Shown: piece by piece, positions 1 through 11,771 of the stretch
Position numbering within the stretch: the stretch's first letter is position 1
Layout of the letters: each line of letters begins with the position of its first letter
Assembly: GCA_032207245.1 (NCBI GenBank)
Contig: CM063499.1
Span: 76,025,478-76,089,477 of the forward strand
DNA from: Pardosa pseudoannulata
Taxonomy: Eukaryota > Arthropoda > Arachnida > Araneae > Lycosidae
Length of the DNA stretch: 64,000 nt
Direction of reading: 5' to 3'
Program-made: the position numbers and the translations under genes
Notes under the pieces: generated by a model
The model's database searches: none
The model's input: only the letters and a program-made list of their open reading frames with translations
What the model was told of the DNA's origin: nothing

Positions 1-788
1 TAATTTTGGTGGTATTAATAAATGTTGTCCAAAATTAAGAAAATTTGTTTGTGTGAAATAGAGACACACATTCATATTGACAAACATATGAATATAAAGA
101 TAACTATATAAAATAATAGTTTATTTTTTATTTGCCCTTGAGAGTCCCTGCAATTTGTACTTTTTGTTATTAGAATATTGTTGATAAACATTTCATTGTA
201 ACGTAAAAATGAACCAAGAATTCAATTTAAAATTAATTCTTATATAAAAATGTTGTAATTTGCGTCACATAGAAATGAAAGTGAATCCCCTTATATCTCA
301 ATTTCCAGGTCCAATCGAATGGATACTATGCAGACGATGTTTAAATAATATAAAATAACAAATGAATAAATGAGATATTTAAAGGAATGACGTCATAATG
401 ATAAAAATTATCGTTTTCACCTATTTATTATGTGATAATTTGAAAATTTTAATCTCCTGCTTTTAACCAAGGAAAACTGCGGTTAAAACAATTACATGGA
501 ATTAACGGAATGACGTCATATTTCTAGAAATTATTGCTTCTTCCACTTAGTTATGACGAGAAAAATTAAAAAGTCAATCTTTTGCTTTTAACTGGGGAAA
601 ATAATGCTTGGAATAATGACATGAAACACTTGAAAAAGGGGGTAGAAATGAATTTCGGATGTTGAAAATTTGCAAAAACCTTCCCAGGGTTGTACCTAAT
701 AATTTCTCAAATTTTCACAGCAATTGGATGAATAGTTTTTCAGTCTATCGAGCACACATAGACACAAATTCATTTATATATATATAGA
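1..788 (-). mobile_element. Helitron (non-autonomous), 5' part, 3' end off window
   Basis: The reverse complement begins A|TCTATATATATATAAATGAA at 788 and follows the second copy at 33089-34207 closely through the FTase-like homopolymer and CTTTTAACTGGGGAAAA landmarks. The 3' hairpin/CTAG end lies left of the window. No Rep/helicase coding is seen. Confidence 0.75.
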
Positions 789-1359
789 TTTGCATCACAA
801 ACAAACCTAACTGGAGACAATGTTAAATCATTAAAGCTTAGTTAAAATACAATAACTATACTCAACAAATAATTAACTTTATTAAAGTTTGTGCTAAAAT
901 ATATTTAATTAAATTAATCTTTTAACAAAATTTGATTTTTCTTTTTTTTTTTTTTTACAATTTTATCCTTTTTCAGGATGAATTTTAAAACCATTACCTT
1001 TTCTAACTCATTCCCTTATCATCAGCCCCATTCCTTAACAAATATTTTTGAAATTTTTCAAAATATCTGAGTGTTTCTGAAAAATCATTAATTTGTACAT
1101 CATTTTTTATTCCACAGAGATTTCACCATTCTCAGAAAAATTAAAATTTTCAGAATTGTTTCTAAGAGGGAAATTGGAAATATTCAACTCCTACGTACAA
1201 ATTATTATTCTTTGCATAAAAATAATGAAATTATTGTCTAAAAATAATGAAAATTTTGTTGTTGGCTGTTAATAATATTTTTTATTTATTTATTTATTTA
1301 TTTTTGCTACTAAAAGTAAGTTCTATATACATTTTTTTAATACTTTCTTTGTTTCACAG
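789..1359. other. AT-rich stretch without gene
   Basis: Mostly A/T homopolymer runs and a (TTTA)n tract near 1282-1304. Nothing coding or repeated was recognised apart from the acceptor of the exon starting at 1360. Confidence 0.6.
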
Positions 1360-1493
1360 GTTTAATTCTTGATGGTATCTATGGTAAGACATCTAAACAG
1401 ATATATCGGGGTAGCAGAGCAGGGTCTGCTGTAGAGGCAGACAAGCAGAGCATTTATTTTGGACGACAAAATTCGGGGAGGGGCATTTTGACT
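1360..1493 (+). CDS. Orphan internal exon of an unidentified gene
   Basis: A 134-bp block lies between a strong acceptor (TTTGTTTCACAG|) and donor (ACT|GTGAGT). One frame, entered after two bases, is open for all 44 codons and encodes LILDGIYGKTSKQ, then YRGSRAGSAVEADKQ and YFGRQNSGRG. Base composition is richer in G than the flanks. I do not recognise the family. No companion exon was found; upstream ones would lie outside the window, and later exons may lie in the TE-rich 1.5-21 kb stretch. Confidence 0.5.
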
Positions 1494-1734
1494 GTGAGTT
1501 TGAGAAAAAGTTTGATATGTTAAATGCTTAATCAAATTTATTTATATATATATAATTTTTTTCCTTTTTTTAATAAAATTTGCAGTTTGTATTTATACTG
1601 TTTGTCTACAAGATAAAAAATATTTACATTCCTTATTTCTTAAATAAAAAAAAATCATAAAAATGTTGTATGTTTAATTAAATAACCATAACTTATATAT
1701 GTAAGAATATGGTACATAGTTAACTTTACGCTAT

Positions 1735-1771
1735 ACTATGTAGTGTACCATAGTATGGTACTCTACATAGT
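1735..1771. repeat. 17-bp near-perfect inverted repeat
   Basis: ACTATGTAGTGTACCAT pairs with its inverse, with one mismatch and a 3-nt centre. It lies in sequence that otherwise shows no gene. It may be a relic of a palindromic MITE. Confidence 0.6.
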
Positions 1772-2189
1772 TTCTTTTGGCTTACATAACCTACGGCATA
1801 CATTATATTCGCAGTCTGTACAACGACTTCATTTAGAATGAACTAAACAGGCTGACATTTCCTTCTGGGGCTAGATTGAAGCAGCCTCACTACCAGACCA
1901 TGTGAACTAATTGGAATTTGGTAAAGGCCTGGAACTAAAGCTACTTATAACGGTATTATCTTTGTTGGTGGAGCTGGCAAAGCTAAAACAGTGCATTGAA
2001 ATCATTGGTTACAAACAGGCATCATGAAATTTGAATTTTCCTCAATGAAGAATTGTGTAAGTTATATTCTGATAATTACTATAATTTTTCATACTTAATT
2101 CCACTTTTTTGACTTATTATGTCAAAAGTTTTTCTCATTTCTTTTCTAGGAATTCAATAACACAAGATCATTTTGATTTTAGAAGAACC

Positions 2190-2203
2190 AAGTACAGTAA
2201 GCA
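2190..2203. repeat. TSD of LINE (5' copy)
   Basis: AAGTACAGTAAGCA here is repeated exactly at 3231-3244, bounding the LINE insertion. Confidence 0.9.
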
Positions 2204-3220
2204 AAGCTTGTTAATCTGGTAGCTTTGACTTTAACACAGACCAATGTAAGAATTAAGGTACAAAACAGCTTATCAGAACCTATTACTATCATGAATGGTC
2301 TAAGACAAGGGGATGCCCTGGCCTGTCTTCTCTTTAACCTTGCACTGGAGAAAATAGTTAGAGATGCAAATTTAAATTCTAGAGAAACCATTTTCAACAA
2401 ATCTGTACAATTATTTGCATATGCAGATGATATTGATGTTATAGCCCGTACATTAGATGCACTAAAACAAGCATTTATTTCTCTGGAAACTGAGGCCAAA
2501 AAGATGAACTTGAGCATTAATGAAACTAAAACCAAATATATGCCTTGTTTAAAATCAGAATATAATCACTCCTTCTTAGAAATAGGCAGTTATAGATTTG
2601 AGACTGTAAAGCAGTTTATATACCTAGGTTCGGAAATTAATACACAAAATAATATATCTGTTGAAATTCATAGCAGAATTACTGCTGCTAATCGATGTTT
2701 TTTTGGATTAAAGAAATATTTAAAGTCTAAATACATTAAAAGATTGACTAAAATAATATTGTATAAATGCCTAATAAGACCTGTTTTGACTTACTCAGCT
2801 GAAACCTGGGCATTGACAGAAAGAGACAAGGAAACCCTAGCAGTTTTTGAGAGAAAAATATTGAGAAGTATTTTGGGGGGAATTAATGTAAATAGTATAT
2901 GGAGAAGAAGAACAAATATTGAATTATACAGAACATATAAAAACCCAGATATAATTAATTTTATTAGCTTACAAAGATTGAAATGGGCCGGACACACAGT
3001 TCGACTTAATGACGATAGATCCACAAAAAATGTTTTTACGGCCAAACCAATGGGAACCCGAATGAGAGGACGACCAAAACTTAGATGGTTAGACTGCATT
3101 GAGAAAGACATAAGATCCTTGAAAATTTCAAATTGGAAATCCAGAGCCAAAGATAGGACTACTGCCTGGTATGGAATTCTAGAGAAGGCTAAGGCCCATC
3201 TTGGGCTGTCATGCCACTGA
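2204..3220 (+). CDS. LINE reverse transcriptase, C-terminal part
   Basis: The frame is open from the truncation point for 338 codons to the TGA. It shows the RT motifs NGLRQGDALACLLFNLALE, the catalytic FAYADDIDVI and NETKTKYMP. The typical LINE thumb and tail follow: YLGSEIN, LIRPVLTYSAETW, FERKILRSI, LKWAGHTVRL and RGRPKLRWLD. The arrangement is that of the RTE/Jockey-type group often annotated 'craniofacial development protein 2-like'; I cannot fix the clade. Endonuclease, start codon and half the palm are missing, so it cannot act alone. Confidence 0.9.
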   Translation, partial: KLVNLVALTLTQTNVRIKVQNSLSEPITIMNGLRQGDALACLLFNLALEKIVRDANLNSRETIFNKSVQLFAYADDIDVIARTLDALKQAFISLETEAKKMNLSINETKTKYMPCLKSEYNHSFLEIGSYRFETVKQFIYLGSEINTQNNISVEIHSRITAANRCFFGLKKYLKSKYIKRLTKIILYKCLIRPVLTYSAETWALTERDKETLAVFERKILRSILGGINVNSIWRRRTNIELYRTYKNPDIINFISLQRLKWAGHTVRLNDDRSTKNVFTAKPMGTRMRGRPKLRWLDCIEKDIRSLKISNWKSRAKDRTTAWYGILEKAKAHLGLSCH

Positions 3221-3230
3221 AGAAGGAAGG
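2204..3230 (+). mobile_element. 5'-truncated non-LTR retrotransposon (LINE)
   Basis: The insertion is 1027 bp between perfect 14-bp TSDs and ends with a GAAG-type repeat tail. Its 5' edge falls inside the reverse transcriptase coding region, the usual outcome of incomplete target-primed reverse transcription. The exact TSD and uninterrupted frame suggest a recent insertion. A second, older copy with the same 3' end is at 45552-46192. Confidence 0.9.
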
Positions 3231-3244
3231 AAGTACAGTAAGCA

Positions 3245-4054
3245 TTTTTTTATGCAAATTCTATATTTTATAGTGTTTGTTTAGAGTATAAATAGTAATA
3301 TCACTTTTTTTTCTTTATTCTGTCCATCATATTGGACTATAGTTATCGGTAAATTTATTTCTACCTATTGTACATTGTATGATTATTGTTGTTTTCATTA
3401 AGATGTTGATTTAATTAAAAATCTTAACTGAAGTTATTTGTTTAAATATTGTGGGGAGTTTTATACTATGCAATAACTTTTCTCTTTCTGATGCTCTTTA
3501 TCTTTGTGTATTTTTTAGTGTGGTTCAATGATATGTATGAGAGAAGTAATTGAAATGAAATTGCTCAGTTTGTATCCTGAGAAATTTGCATTAAAGTCTC
3601 TTATATTTTTAATATTATTTTTATATTCAGCATAATCTGCATAACTCATCTGTATATCTTGTAAATCTATGTTTATTTTAAAGTCATGAAGTAAAGATAT
3701 TTTTTCATTCTTTAAGACAAACCATTTTTATATAATCCAATATTCACGTCATTCATTTTCAAACAAAAAATGTATCACATTATTTTGTTGTCATTTCAGT
3801 GCAATTTTTTATATTAACTTTCAAAAGCAGTCGTAAATAAAAGTGATGAAAGAAAATTAAACTTATATATTTATTATAATAAAGCTTTTAATATAAGTTT
3901 TAAGTTTTCACATACCTTATACACAATTTCTGTACATAATTGTTTCATCTATATGAAATGCACATCGAAAATAAGAAGTATATTTTCATAAAATTTTTAC
4001 ACAGTTACAGTACAGAAATATTTTATTTATATTAAAAATACAGAATGAATTTTA
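3245..4054. other. AT-rich intergenic DNA
   Basis: No open frame, repeat pair or splice-bounded block was recognised. Confidence 0.5.
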
Positions 4055-5735
4055 AAGATGTGAGTTATAAAATATAGATTAATTTATATAGCAAAGAGAA
4101 GAACAAAATGAGAAAATTATTAATTAGCTTTAAACGCATTTTTCTTTCAATATTGATAAAAATTGCTGGGAGAACTCTACGTAGTTTTTCACCATTTTTT
4201 AAAATAAAATTAGTTTTTAGAAGAGCGATAATTAAGACTGTCTGGTACACCCTGCTTTAGTTTGTGTGGTCTGTTACAGAGGGTGTAAACTTTCTATGTG
4301 AGTCCTACATTAAAAAAGCATAACATTATGCCACCCCTTCCCCTTGAAAATAGAAAATCATTCACAAAATATAACGTAATTATATACGAATTCTAATTAT
4401 CAAAAGATGTGAGTTATAAAATATAGATTAATTTATATAGCAAAGAGGAGAAGAAAATGAGAAAATTATTAATTAGCTTTAACCCTTTAAAGTTCATAAT
4501 TAGAAATTCTAGGACATTTAATGAAAATCGTTTATAATATTACCTATGAACCTTATAAATGTGAAAAATAATGAAAACAAGTATATCAGGAGTTGTAGAT
4601 GTGAGCAGTAGTTTAACTGTAAAACCCTCTCCCTATACGGCTTAAAAATAATACTTCCATAAAATTTAAATTATATTGGAAAAATAATGAATAATTATCA
4701 TTAATATTATGCAATGAATAAATATATAAACCATTTATAAGTGTTGTTTCATGTAAGTACTTTTATTTGGGATTATAAAACATGAAAAATATAATTCCTG
4801 ATTGTTTCAAGCAAAACAAGTTTAAAAGTGTATATTTGAAAGTGAAAAATAAATTATGTAATTTGCTAACATCTGTAAATAGTTGTCAACTAACATCTAT
4901 AGATAACATCTATAGATAGTTTGATAAGTGTTCAAAAACATAGAAAATCTAAAAAGTCATTCATATATCTTTAAACAGAAGAGGAAAAATAATTCTAACA
5001 GCTTGTTTCGCTGCGAAACCACTGTCCTTTAAAGGGTTAAACACATTTTTCTTTCAATATTGATAAAAAATTTTAAATAAAAATTCCTGAGAGAACCCTA
5101 CGTTGTTTTTCACCATTTTTTAAAATAAAAGTAGTTTTTAGAAGAGCGGTAATTAAGACTGTCTGGTAAACCCTGCTCTAGTTTGTGTGGTCTGTTACAG
5201 AGAGTGCAAACTTTCTATGTGAGTCCTAAGTTATAAAAGCATAACATTATGCCAACCCCTCCCTTGGAAAATAGAAAATCATTTTGCTCAAGACTGATAT
5301 TTTCAAAAAACATAATATAATCATATACAAATTCTAATTATCAAAAGATGTGAGTTATAAAATATAGATTAATTTATATAGCAAAGGGAAGAACAAAATG
5401 AGAAAATTAGTAATTAGCTTTAAACACATTTTTCTTTCAATATTGATAAATAAAATTTTAAATAAAAATTGCTGGGAGAACCCTATGTAGTTTTTCACCA
5501 TTTTTTAAAATAAAAGTAGTTTTTAGAAGAGCGATAATTAAGACTGTCTCGTAAACCCTGCTTTAGTTTGTGTGGTCTGTTACAGAAGGTGCAAACTTTC
5601 TATGTGAGTTCCATGTTAAAAAAGCTTAACATTATGCCACCCCCTCCCTAGGAAAATGGTAAAATAATTTTGCTCAAGACTGAGATTTTCAAAAAATATA
5701 ATCATATACAAATTCTAATTATCAAAAATATTTCA
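4055..5735. repeat. Three tandem copies of a 350-390 bp repeat
   Basis: Units start at about 4055, 4403 and 5343, each with GATGTGAGTTATAAAATATA. Shared landmarks are TAGAAGAGCG(A/G)TAATTAAGAC, TTTGTGTGGTCTGTTACAG and the closing TTCTAATTATCAAAA. Unit 2 is split by a piggyBac-type MITE (4483-5036). Units differ by small indels, so the duplication is not new. No coding was seen. Confidence 0.85.
4483..5036. mobile_element. piggyBac-type MITE, 554 bp
   Basis: It starts CCCTTTAAAG, ends CTTTAAAGGG and is flanked by TTAA at 4479-4482 and 5037-5040. The undisturbed neighbouring repeat units read AGCTTTAAACACAT across the site, which confirms TTAA target duplication. No coding inside. Confidence 0.85.
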
Positions 5736-5867
5736 AAACAATTATGGAATTTTAATATTATGTTGGAAATGAGAATAAAGAATCACTCTGGTGAAATTAT
5801 ACAAGTACTCTTCTACAATGTAGTGCTGTTGTGTACAACAGCTCTATTATGGTACAGAATAAAATGA

Positions 5868-5995
5868 TATACTACTATTGAAAATTTTTTGGATTTTTGG
5901 ATGGCAGGCTGTTACTGGAGTGCAGATTTCTGTTGTGTATGGAACTATAGATTCTTATTACACTTCAGAATCCTATTGGAGGGAATATTTGCTGG
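5868..5995. repeat. Degenerate minisatellite, small block
   Basis: Repeated phrases such as GGCTGTTACTGGA and ATTACACTTCAGA(A/T) match the larger array at 10640-11075, suggesting one ancestral array split by later insertions. Confidence 0.5.
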
Positions 5996-6094
5996 TAATG
6001 TGGTGAATTGCCGTGTGAGCTATAAATGAGAGCCAAAGGCTTCCACAGTTTGGCAACCTTTAATGTAACCCGGAGAATTAGAAGTTGTAGTGAT

Positions 6095-7321
6095 CAGTGG
6101 TGTGCGGTAGGTTTTCATGCAGGGTGTGCAGAGAACATGGATTTTCCAATAAATCTTTAATTATGGAGACATCTGAGTTCTCCATTCTGAAATAGGTTAT
6201 TTATTATGAATACATATTTAAAGATTATAATAAATAAAATATTTACCTACGAGTAGTCGAGTTATAACTATAAAAACAGCTAAACTTATGAGAATTCTAC
6301 TAGCACTGAAGCAAAAATCATGTCTTTTGTTGTATGGTATCATATCGGCTTCGAAAAATCAACGCTTCGGGCTTCTGTGAAAAACTTATATGTTCAGCAA
6401 ACGTAGCACCACATGGCACCCGCCACTGCGGTGCCTCATCCGGATGCTCATGGGTGCCGACAAACCAAATGTCTATTCCACGTGCAGAGGATTTCACTGC
6501 ACACTGGTACAAGAGAGCGAACTGTTCCTTGTTCAGTCAGTGGATTAAATTATATTTATTAATTGTTTTTAACATTTGAAAATCATATATTCTGCGAAAA
6601 ACATCCTGACAATTTTTAAAAACAAAACCAGTGATATGGTGTTACATAATACAACTTATATACTGTCTGTAAGACAATGAATGGTAAAATTTGGACTGTA
6701 CTGTTAAAATTTGCTTCTTTAAAACAAAACAACATTGTTTTTCAGCTAATTATTTCAATAAATATAATACATCACGGAAATTAATTTACCACACTAAAAC
6801 CTTTCATTTTATATTGATGAAATACTTCTTTTATATTTCCATGAACACAAAATCTTACAATATATAAACTTAAACATTAACCGTCTGCAAAATCGTATGG
6901 CCAGTTAATCAGTTAAAAAAAAAAAAAAAAAAAAAGCCCCCGCTTTAATTCAACGCTTAATAAACCGTACCTTCGGATGATTCTGAATGCCAAGTGCAGA
7001 AAAAATAGCTGCACTTGCCTCAGTGCCATAGTATGCTGTTCTTCTCCAGTAGCCTATACATATAAATCGTGATTTTCAATTTAGTGCACAGTGCATACAC
7101 ATCAGAACTTCCTATGTTCGTTTGCTTGCTAGATGGTGCAGCACCTAGTACCGCACACACTGCAGGAAACAAAGCAAATCAACATATTTAAATATATTAT
7201 AAATAATATTTATTATATATCATATAAAGATAGGTAGACATAGGTGCAGAAAATTATTGTCCCTCATAATTTTGCCAGAGGGTGCACTGCCCACCCTGCA
7301 CATATAGACCGCACGCCACTG
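6095..7321. mobile_element. hAT-type non-autonomous element, 1.2 kb
   Basis: TIRs are CAGTGGTGTGCGGTAGG on the left and, inverted on the right, CAGTGGCGTGCGGTCTA. An exact 8-bp TSD GTAGTGAT lies at 6087-6094 and 7322-7329. A GC-richer core at 6340-6540 is open on both strands but encodes no recognised transposase part. Confidence 0.88.
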
Positions 7322-7329
7322 GTAGTGAT

Positions 7330-7961
7330 AGTACAGAATGGAACACTGAATAAAGTGGGCTAATGAAACGCATTTAATAATGTAATTATTTTATATTCTA
7401 ATTACAAAGGAGCAACCTTCTTCACTGGTGACCTGAGACAAACGTTTTAAGAATATGTGCAGAAAAAAATGCTAAATTAAGTGAGATATAGGGAGTAGCT
7501 TGACATTCACCAATTTAGTTTGTTTTCGACAACACTTCTGTTTTCACCGATGCTCCAATGTGTTTTCTGTGGACTTTAGTTCTTCTTCTGGATTACTACA
7601 TTTCCTATTGCTCTTAGGACAAGAATTGATAAGTAATTCTAGATCATTTCGGTTATAATTGAAGATGATATATTTAATTATTATTTAAATTTCTATTTTG
7701 TTTAAAGATTTCTATATTTCTAGTCAAAATTATCATTTTAATTATTTATTAAACATGTTTTATATTTAAACTTATTTTATAATAATTATTACACATTTTA
7801 TAGTTAAACTTATTTTTGTGTATTTCATAGTAAAAATTTGCTTTTGTATCTTTAAAATGTTGCACAATGTCCCCCCCCCCAATGTCCAGCACAGTGTTTG
7901 CAGTCCAAATAAGTGTCCTAATGAAATGCATTTAATAGTGTAATTATTTTATATTCTATTC
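7330..7961. other. Old duplicated DNA without gene
   Basis: A 40-bp phrase (ATGAAACGCATTTAATAATG and what follows) at about 7364 recurs at 7920, and AAAGGAGCAACCTTCTTCA at about 7407 recurs at 10634. A C10 tract lies at 7871. Confidence 0.5.
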
Positions 7962-9018
7962 CAGGGTTCCCACGGTCCTTAAAAGTCCTTAAGAACTCCT
8001 TAATTTTAGCTTTCATTTTAAAGGGCCCTTAAAACTACTTAATTTTTGTCAAAGGTTTTTAAAAACTCCTTAATTTTTAAATTAAAATGCAATCAATTTC
8101 TCCATTGATGCTATCTGCTTTCTTCACTTCCTATCAGTTTTAGCCATATACTCCTAACTTTCTAGTTTTGTAAGTTCGGAGTTATATTTGCCCAAAACCA
8201 GTTCTTAGAACACCAGTACAGATGATAAGTACTGTTCAAAGAATATATATATTAAGAATATATAAAATATTTGTTAATGTTCATAACATGTATGCACATA
8301 TACTTCAAATACATACATGTTTCCAGTGTATTACTGTAGTAATTCAGAATTCTTTTCCTTTATTTTCGGAAAAAAGTATGTAAAATACTCTTAGTTTATT
8401 AGTACTTTTTATGGTCATGAGCTAGAAAACTTATTTGACAAATAATCTTTCGCATACTAAAAAGGTTTAAGAAATAAAATCAGCTGCCATTTCCTAATAG
8501 CTAACAGTCATGCAGATTTTAATTAAACAAAGTATGGAGGGTGGGGTGTAGATATTACAATTACTTATGGAAGTTTAATTTTCCTTGCATTAATTGTGAT
8601 AGAAAAGTCTAAAACTTCCCAGGCATCGTTGGGTATAATCAGATAGTATATACATACAATATATATATATATACATACAATATATGTGTATATATATATA
8701 TATATGAGTCATTTTTAAACCTGAGAAAGTACTGTTTATAATATTGTATTTTATTCACAACTTATGTTTAGTTTGATCACAAAACACTTTTTTCAAAATT
8801 AGTTTCTGTCAAATATATTTATCTTATATTAATTTTTAGACATTTTTAAAAACTTAATTCTGAATTATTGTAGGGCATTTTTTGAACATGCTTTGTCTGG
8901 TTCATAATCATTAAAATAGGTTCCTCAGGAAATAGGGTTTATGTCGTTATGTCGTGTATTTCAAGTAGGTCCTTAGAAAGTCCTTAATTTTTGTTCTGGG
9001 AAAAGAGTGGGAACCCTG
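7962..9018. mobile_element. Family-N element (CAGGGTTCCCAC TIR), copy 1
   Basis: It begins CAGGGTTCCCACGGTCCTTA and ends TGGGAACCCTG. The flanks TATTC/TATTT suggest a 5-bp TSD. The subterminal motif TCCTTAA is repeated many times near both ends. No coding. Other copies are at 37631, 40030 and 41578, with a 3' end at 10575. Confidence 0.85.
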
Positions 9019-9615
9019 TATTTAGCTATTATTTAAAATGTAAATATAGTACTCTTTTAACTTATATAAGTAAATAATTCTCTTACAAATTGTCAGAGAG
9101 AAGGTGAATGTGCTCTCAATGTTTTTATATTTTTATTCAAAAGAAAACTTTTTGTGAATTCAATACTTTTCTGCTGTATTTATACAACTTGTGCACACAT
9201 AGTTCTTTATTTATTATGTTAGAAAGATAGTATTTTCTGTAACTAAGCTTGAATTCCATATCCAGGTATTAAATGTAAAGATTCATATATAAACCTGTAA
9301 TCTTATATCAATTTATCTATATGTATGTAATGATGCTAAAATTTGAACAATGAGTAGTAAGAAAGGCTGGAAGATAGATTTAAATTTCCTATACAAAATG
9401 TAGATCCCTTAAACGTAAAAATCCATGAGGCACAATAGTAATCAAACTCAGACTGTCATGGGCAACAAACTCTTTATTTTCCAGAACATAAGGTTAGCCA
9501 TTTTTAGCTCCAGACACACTATGTCCACCATGTTTAAATCACAACCATGCACAAGTAAAATGGAAAAAGAACATGATTGCACAGCCTAATGTAGACTTCC
9601 AAAGAATGATGATCT
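9019..9615. other. AT-rich DNA, nothing recognised
   Basis: No open frame, TIR or splice-bounded block stands out. Confidence 0.5.
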
Positions 9616-10330
9616 CAAGCTTGCAACTGCTGAGGTACTTTCAAAAAGGTGAGAAAAGTGACAAATAATACAGAATAAGTGACTAAACATTGAAAAAAAA
9701 AAGACGATTTTTTTTCTCCTCTTGATTACAGATGCTATTATTAAGATTTTTCTATTTATTTTAAATCTAAATCAAATGATTCATGCAAGACATGATTTTA
9801 GCGTCAAATACAAAAAAGGTTAAAAATTTTGTTTAACACAGCTCAACATTGCTATTTATTCAAGAAAATCTATAAATTAGATTTGAATACATACAATACA
9901 TTAATTTTATAATCACAATTTTCTGCATATATTAATGATGTTTTGAAATATGTACATAGCTAGATTAGAGTATCTAAACAAAAATTGTGAAGAAAAAGAA
10001 AAAATATGTGTGCTTTGACATAAATTACTTTAATGTATTAAATGTACATTTCAGTACAAATGTAGATTTCAGGAACTTCTTTACGACTTTTTAAAATCAC
10101 TAAATTCTGGAAACCATATGACTAATTACATTTTATTAAGAAAAATAAGATTAGAGCATCACATATTAGGTCTTTTATTAAAATATTTTGTTATTAATTC
10201 AGATTTTCTTTTTTCAACAACAGACTTTTGCTATTACACACCATGAAAAAAGTGATTAAAAGTGACTGTTTACTTAAAAAAATGACTAAAAGTGATCAAT
10301 TGTAAAAAAAGTGATGGAATTGCAAGCCTG
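9616..10330. mobile_element. Family-P element (CAGGCTTGCAA TIR), copy 1
   Basis: Left end CAAGCTTGCAACTGC and right end TTGCAAGCCTG form TIRs. TGATCT abuts both ends (9610-9615 and 10331-10336), a 6-bp TSD. The interior matches 31833-32794 in inverted orientation. Subterminal AAAAGTGA repeats are conspicuous. Non-coding. Confidence 0.8.
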
Positions 10331-10574
10331 TGATCTGGTATTAAGTGCCTCAATGATATACACATGTGCAAGCTTGCAAGCCAAGTTTAGTTTTCCATGT
10401 GTTATTTATCTTTGACCTATAAATTTCTAAATTGAATTAGGAACATGAATGTTAGAATTTAATAAGCTATTGTGCTAATTTTTTTTATCGTTTCATGTAT
10501 ATATATATATGTATATTTTCATTATGTAATTCAAAATGGTTAAACCAAAGTTGATAAGATTTTGTATGATAATT

Positions 10575-10625
10575 TAGTCTTTAAAAAGTCCTTAATTTTT
10601 GTTCTGGCAAAAGAGTGGGAACCCT
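10575..10625. mobile_element. Family-N element, 3' end fragment
   Basis: About 51 bp match the family-N right end, with GTCCTTAATTTTTGTTCTGG and GTGGGAACCCTG. Confidence 0.7.
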
Positions 10626-10639
10626 GTTTTCACAAAGGA

Positions 10640-11075
10640 GCAACCTTCTTCAGTACGTTGTTCCTGGTCTGCAAACTGTTATTGTATGGCCTATGGAACT
10701 GTAGACTATAATTGTGCTTCAGACTGCTGTTGGATGTATTATTCGCTGTAAGGCTGGTACTCTATGGCAGACTGCTTTTGTATGGTCTATTGAACTGTAG
10801 ACTTAAAGCACTTTAGGCTGTTATTAGATGAATTACTTTATAGTAAGTTATTACTGAACTCCAGACTGTAGTTGGATGGGCCATAGAACTGTAGATTGCT
10901 ATTGCACTTCAGATTGCTATTGGATAGATTTCTGGTTGGTAGGCTGTTACTGGATTGTAGTTGTTACTAAATTTCAAACTGCTGTTGGATGGGTTATTGG
11001 ACTGTAGACGTTACAGAATTTCAGATTGTTATTGGATGATATACTACTATTGAACTGTAACCTGTTACTGGCATA
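10640..11075. repeat. Degenerate minisatellite array
   Basis: Imperfect units contain GAACTGTAGAC(T), CTTCAGA(C/T)TG and CTATTGGATGG in changing order, with spacing of roughly 30-90 bp. Not coding. Confidence 0.7.
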
Positions 11076-11200
11076 AGAATGATGGAATTTTTTAGCTTTT
11101 CTTCTGCAAAGAGGAAATGGGAAATTAATTTGTTAGAAATCTTCTCATTTGAGGTATACAAGAATAAACGATTAATATTCATAAGTTATACTTGCACACA

Positions 11201-11201
<1 letters not shown>

Positions 11202-11261
<60 letters not shown>
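11202..11261. repeat. (TA)n microsatellite
   Basis: About 60 bp of alternating TA. The overlapping Tyr/Ile reading frame is an artefact of this run. Confidence 0.95.
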
Positions 11262-11264
<3 letters not shown>

Positions 11265-11517
11265 GGAACAACATTCCAATAAGCTGATGAATATTCCAGT
11301 ATCTTCTCAAATTAACTAAAAAAGAATTAGAAATAAATTAAAACTGCTGCATTATGTGTGAGAGAAGAGTTGGATTATAACAAGTGTGCTGAGCAATAAT
11401 GATGCTCAAACCTTTCATGTTCAGTTATTTTATCCTCATTCTTATCCTTGTGTTTTGTCAAATTGTTCCATATACAATGTTAAATGTGGTTATGAACATT
11501 TATCTGCCAGCTTGATT

Positions 11518-11519
<2 letters not shown>

Positions 11520-11551
<32 letters not shown>
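11520..11551. repeat. (TA)n microsatellite
   Basis: About 32 bp of TA directly before the putative solo LTR. Confidence 0.9.
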
Positions 11552-11554
<3 letters not shown>

Positions 11555-11771
11555 AGAAGGACGAGACTCTTATTTCAAAAGGCATTTAGAAATAATTAGT
11601 CTATTTTCAGGAACCATTTTTTTCTTTGCTATGTTCCACAACACAGTACACGAAACAACATGTACAACGTACACACTGAGAGAGATCTCTGACACTATAT
11701 AAAAACAAACTAGATGGCTCTCCTAGCGCCACCTATCATAAAAGGAGAGGTGAGTAATTATACCTGCTACA
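11552..11771. mobile_element. Probable solo LTR, 220 bp
   Basis: It begins TGTAGAAGG and ends CCTGCTACA (TG...CA with a TGTAG/CTACA inverted end). Inside is a TATA-like ACTATATAAAA. It sits within TA repeats, so the TSD cannot be read safely. No internal retrotransposon region adjoins. A short MITE is the alternative. Confidence 0.45.

Noticed and set aside
2179..3150. Antisense ORFs over the LINE RT; similar + ORF at 45539-45787
   Set aside because: They are antisense shadows of the RT frame; the second simply reveals the reversed LINE copy.
6318..6579. Overlapping ORFs on both strands in the GC-richer core of the 6095 hAT element
   Set aside because: No hAT transposase motif in either frame and no second copy to compare; most likely chance in GC-richer DNA.
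11079..11264. ORF ending in a long Tyr/Ile run
   Set aside because: It is the translation of a (TA)n microsatellite.
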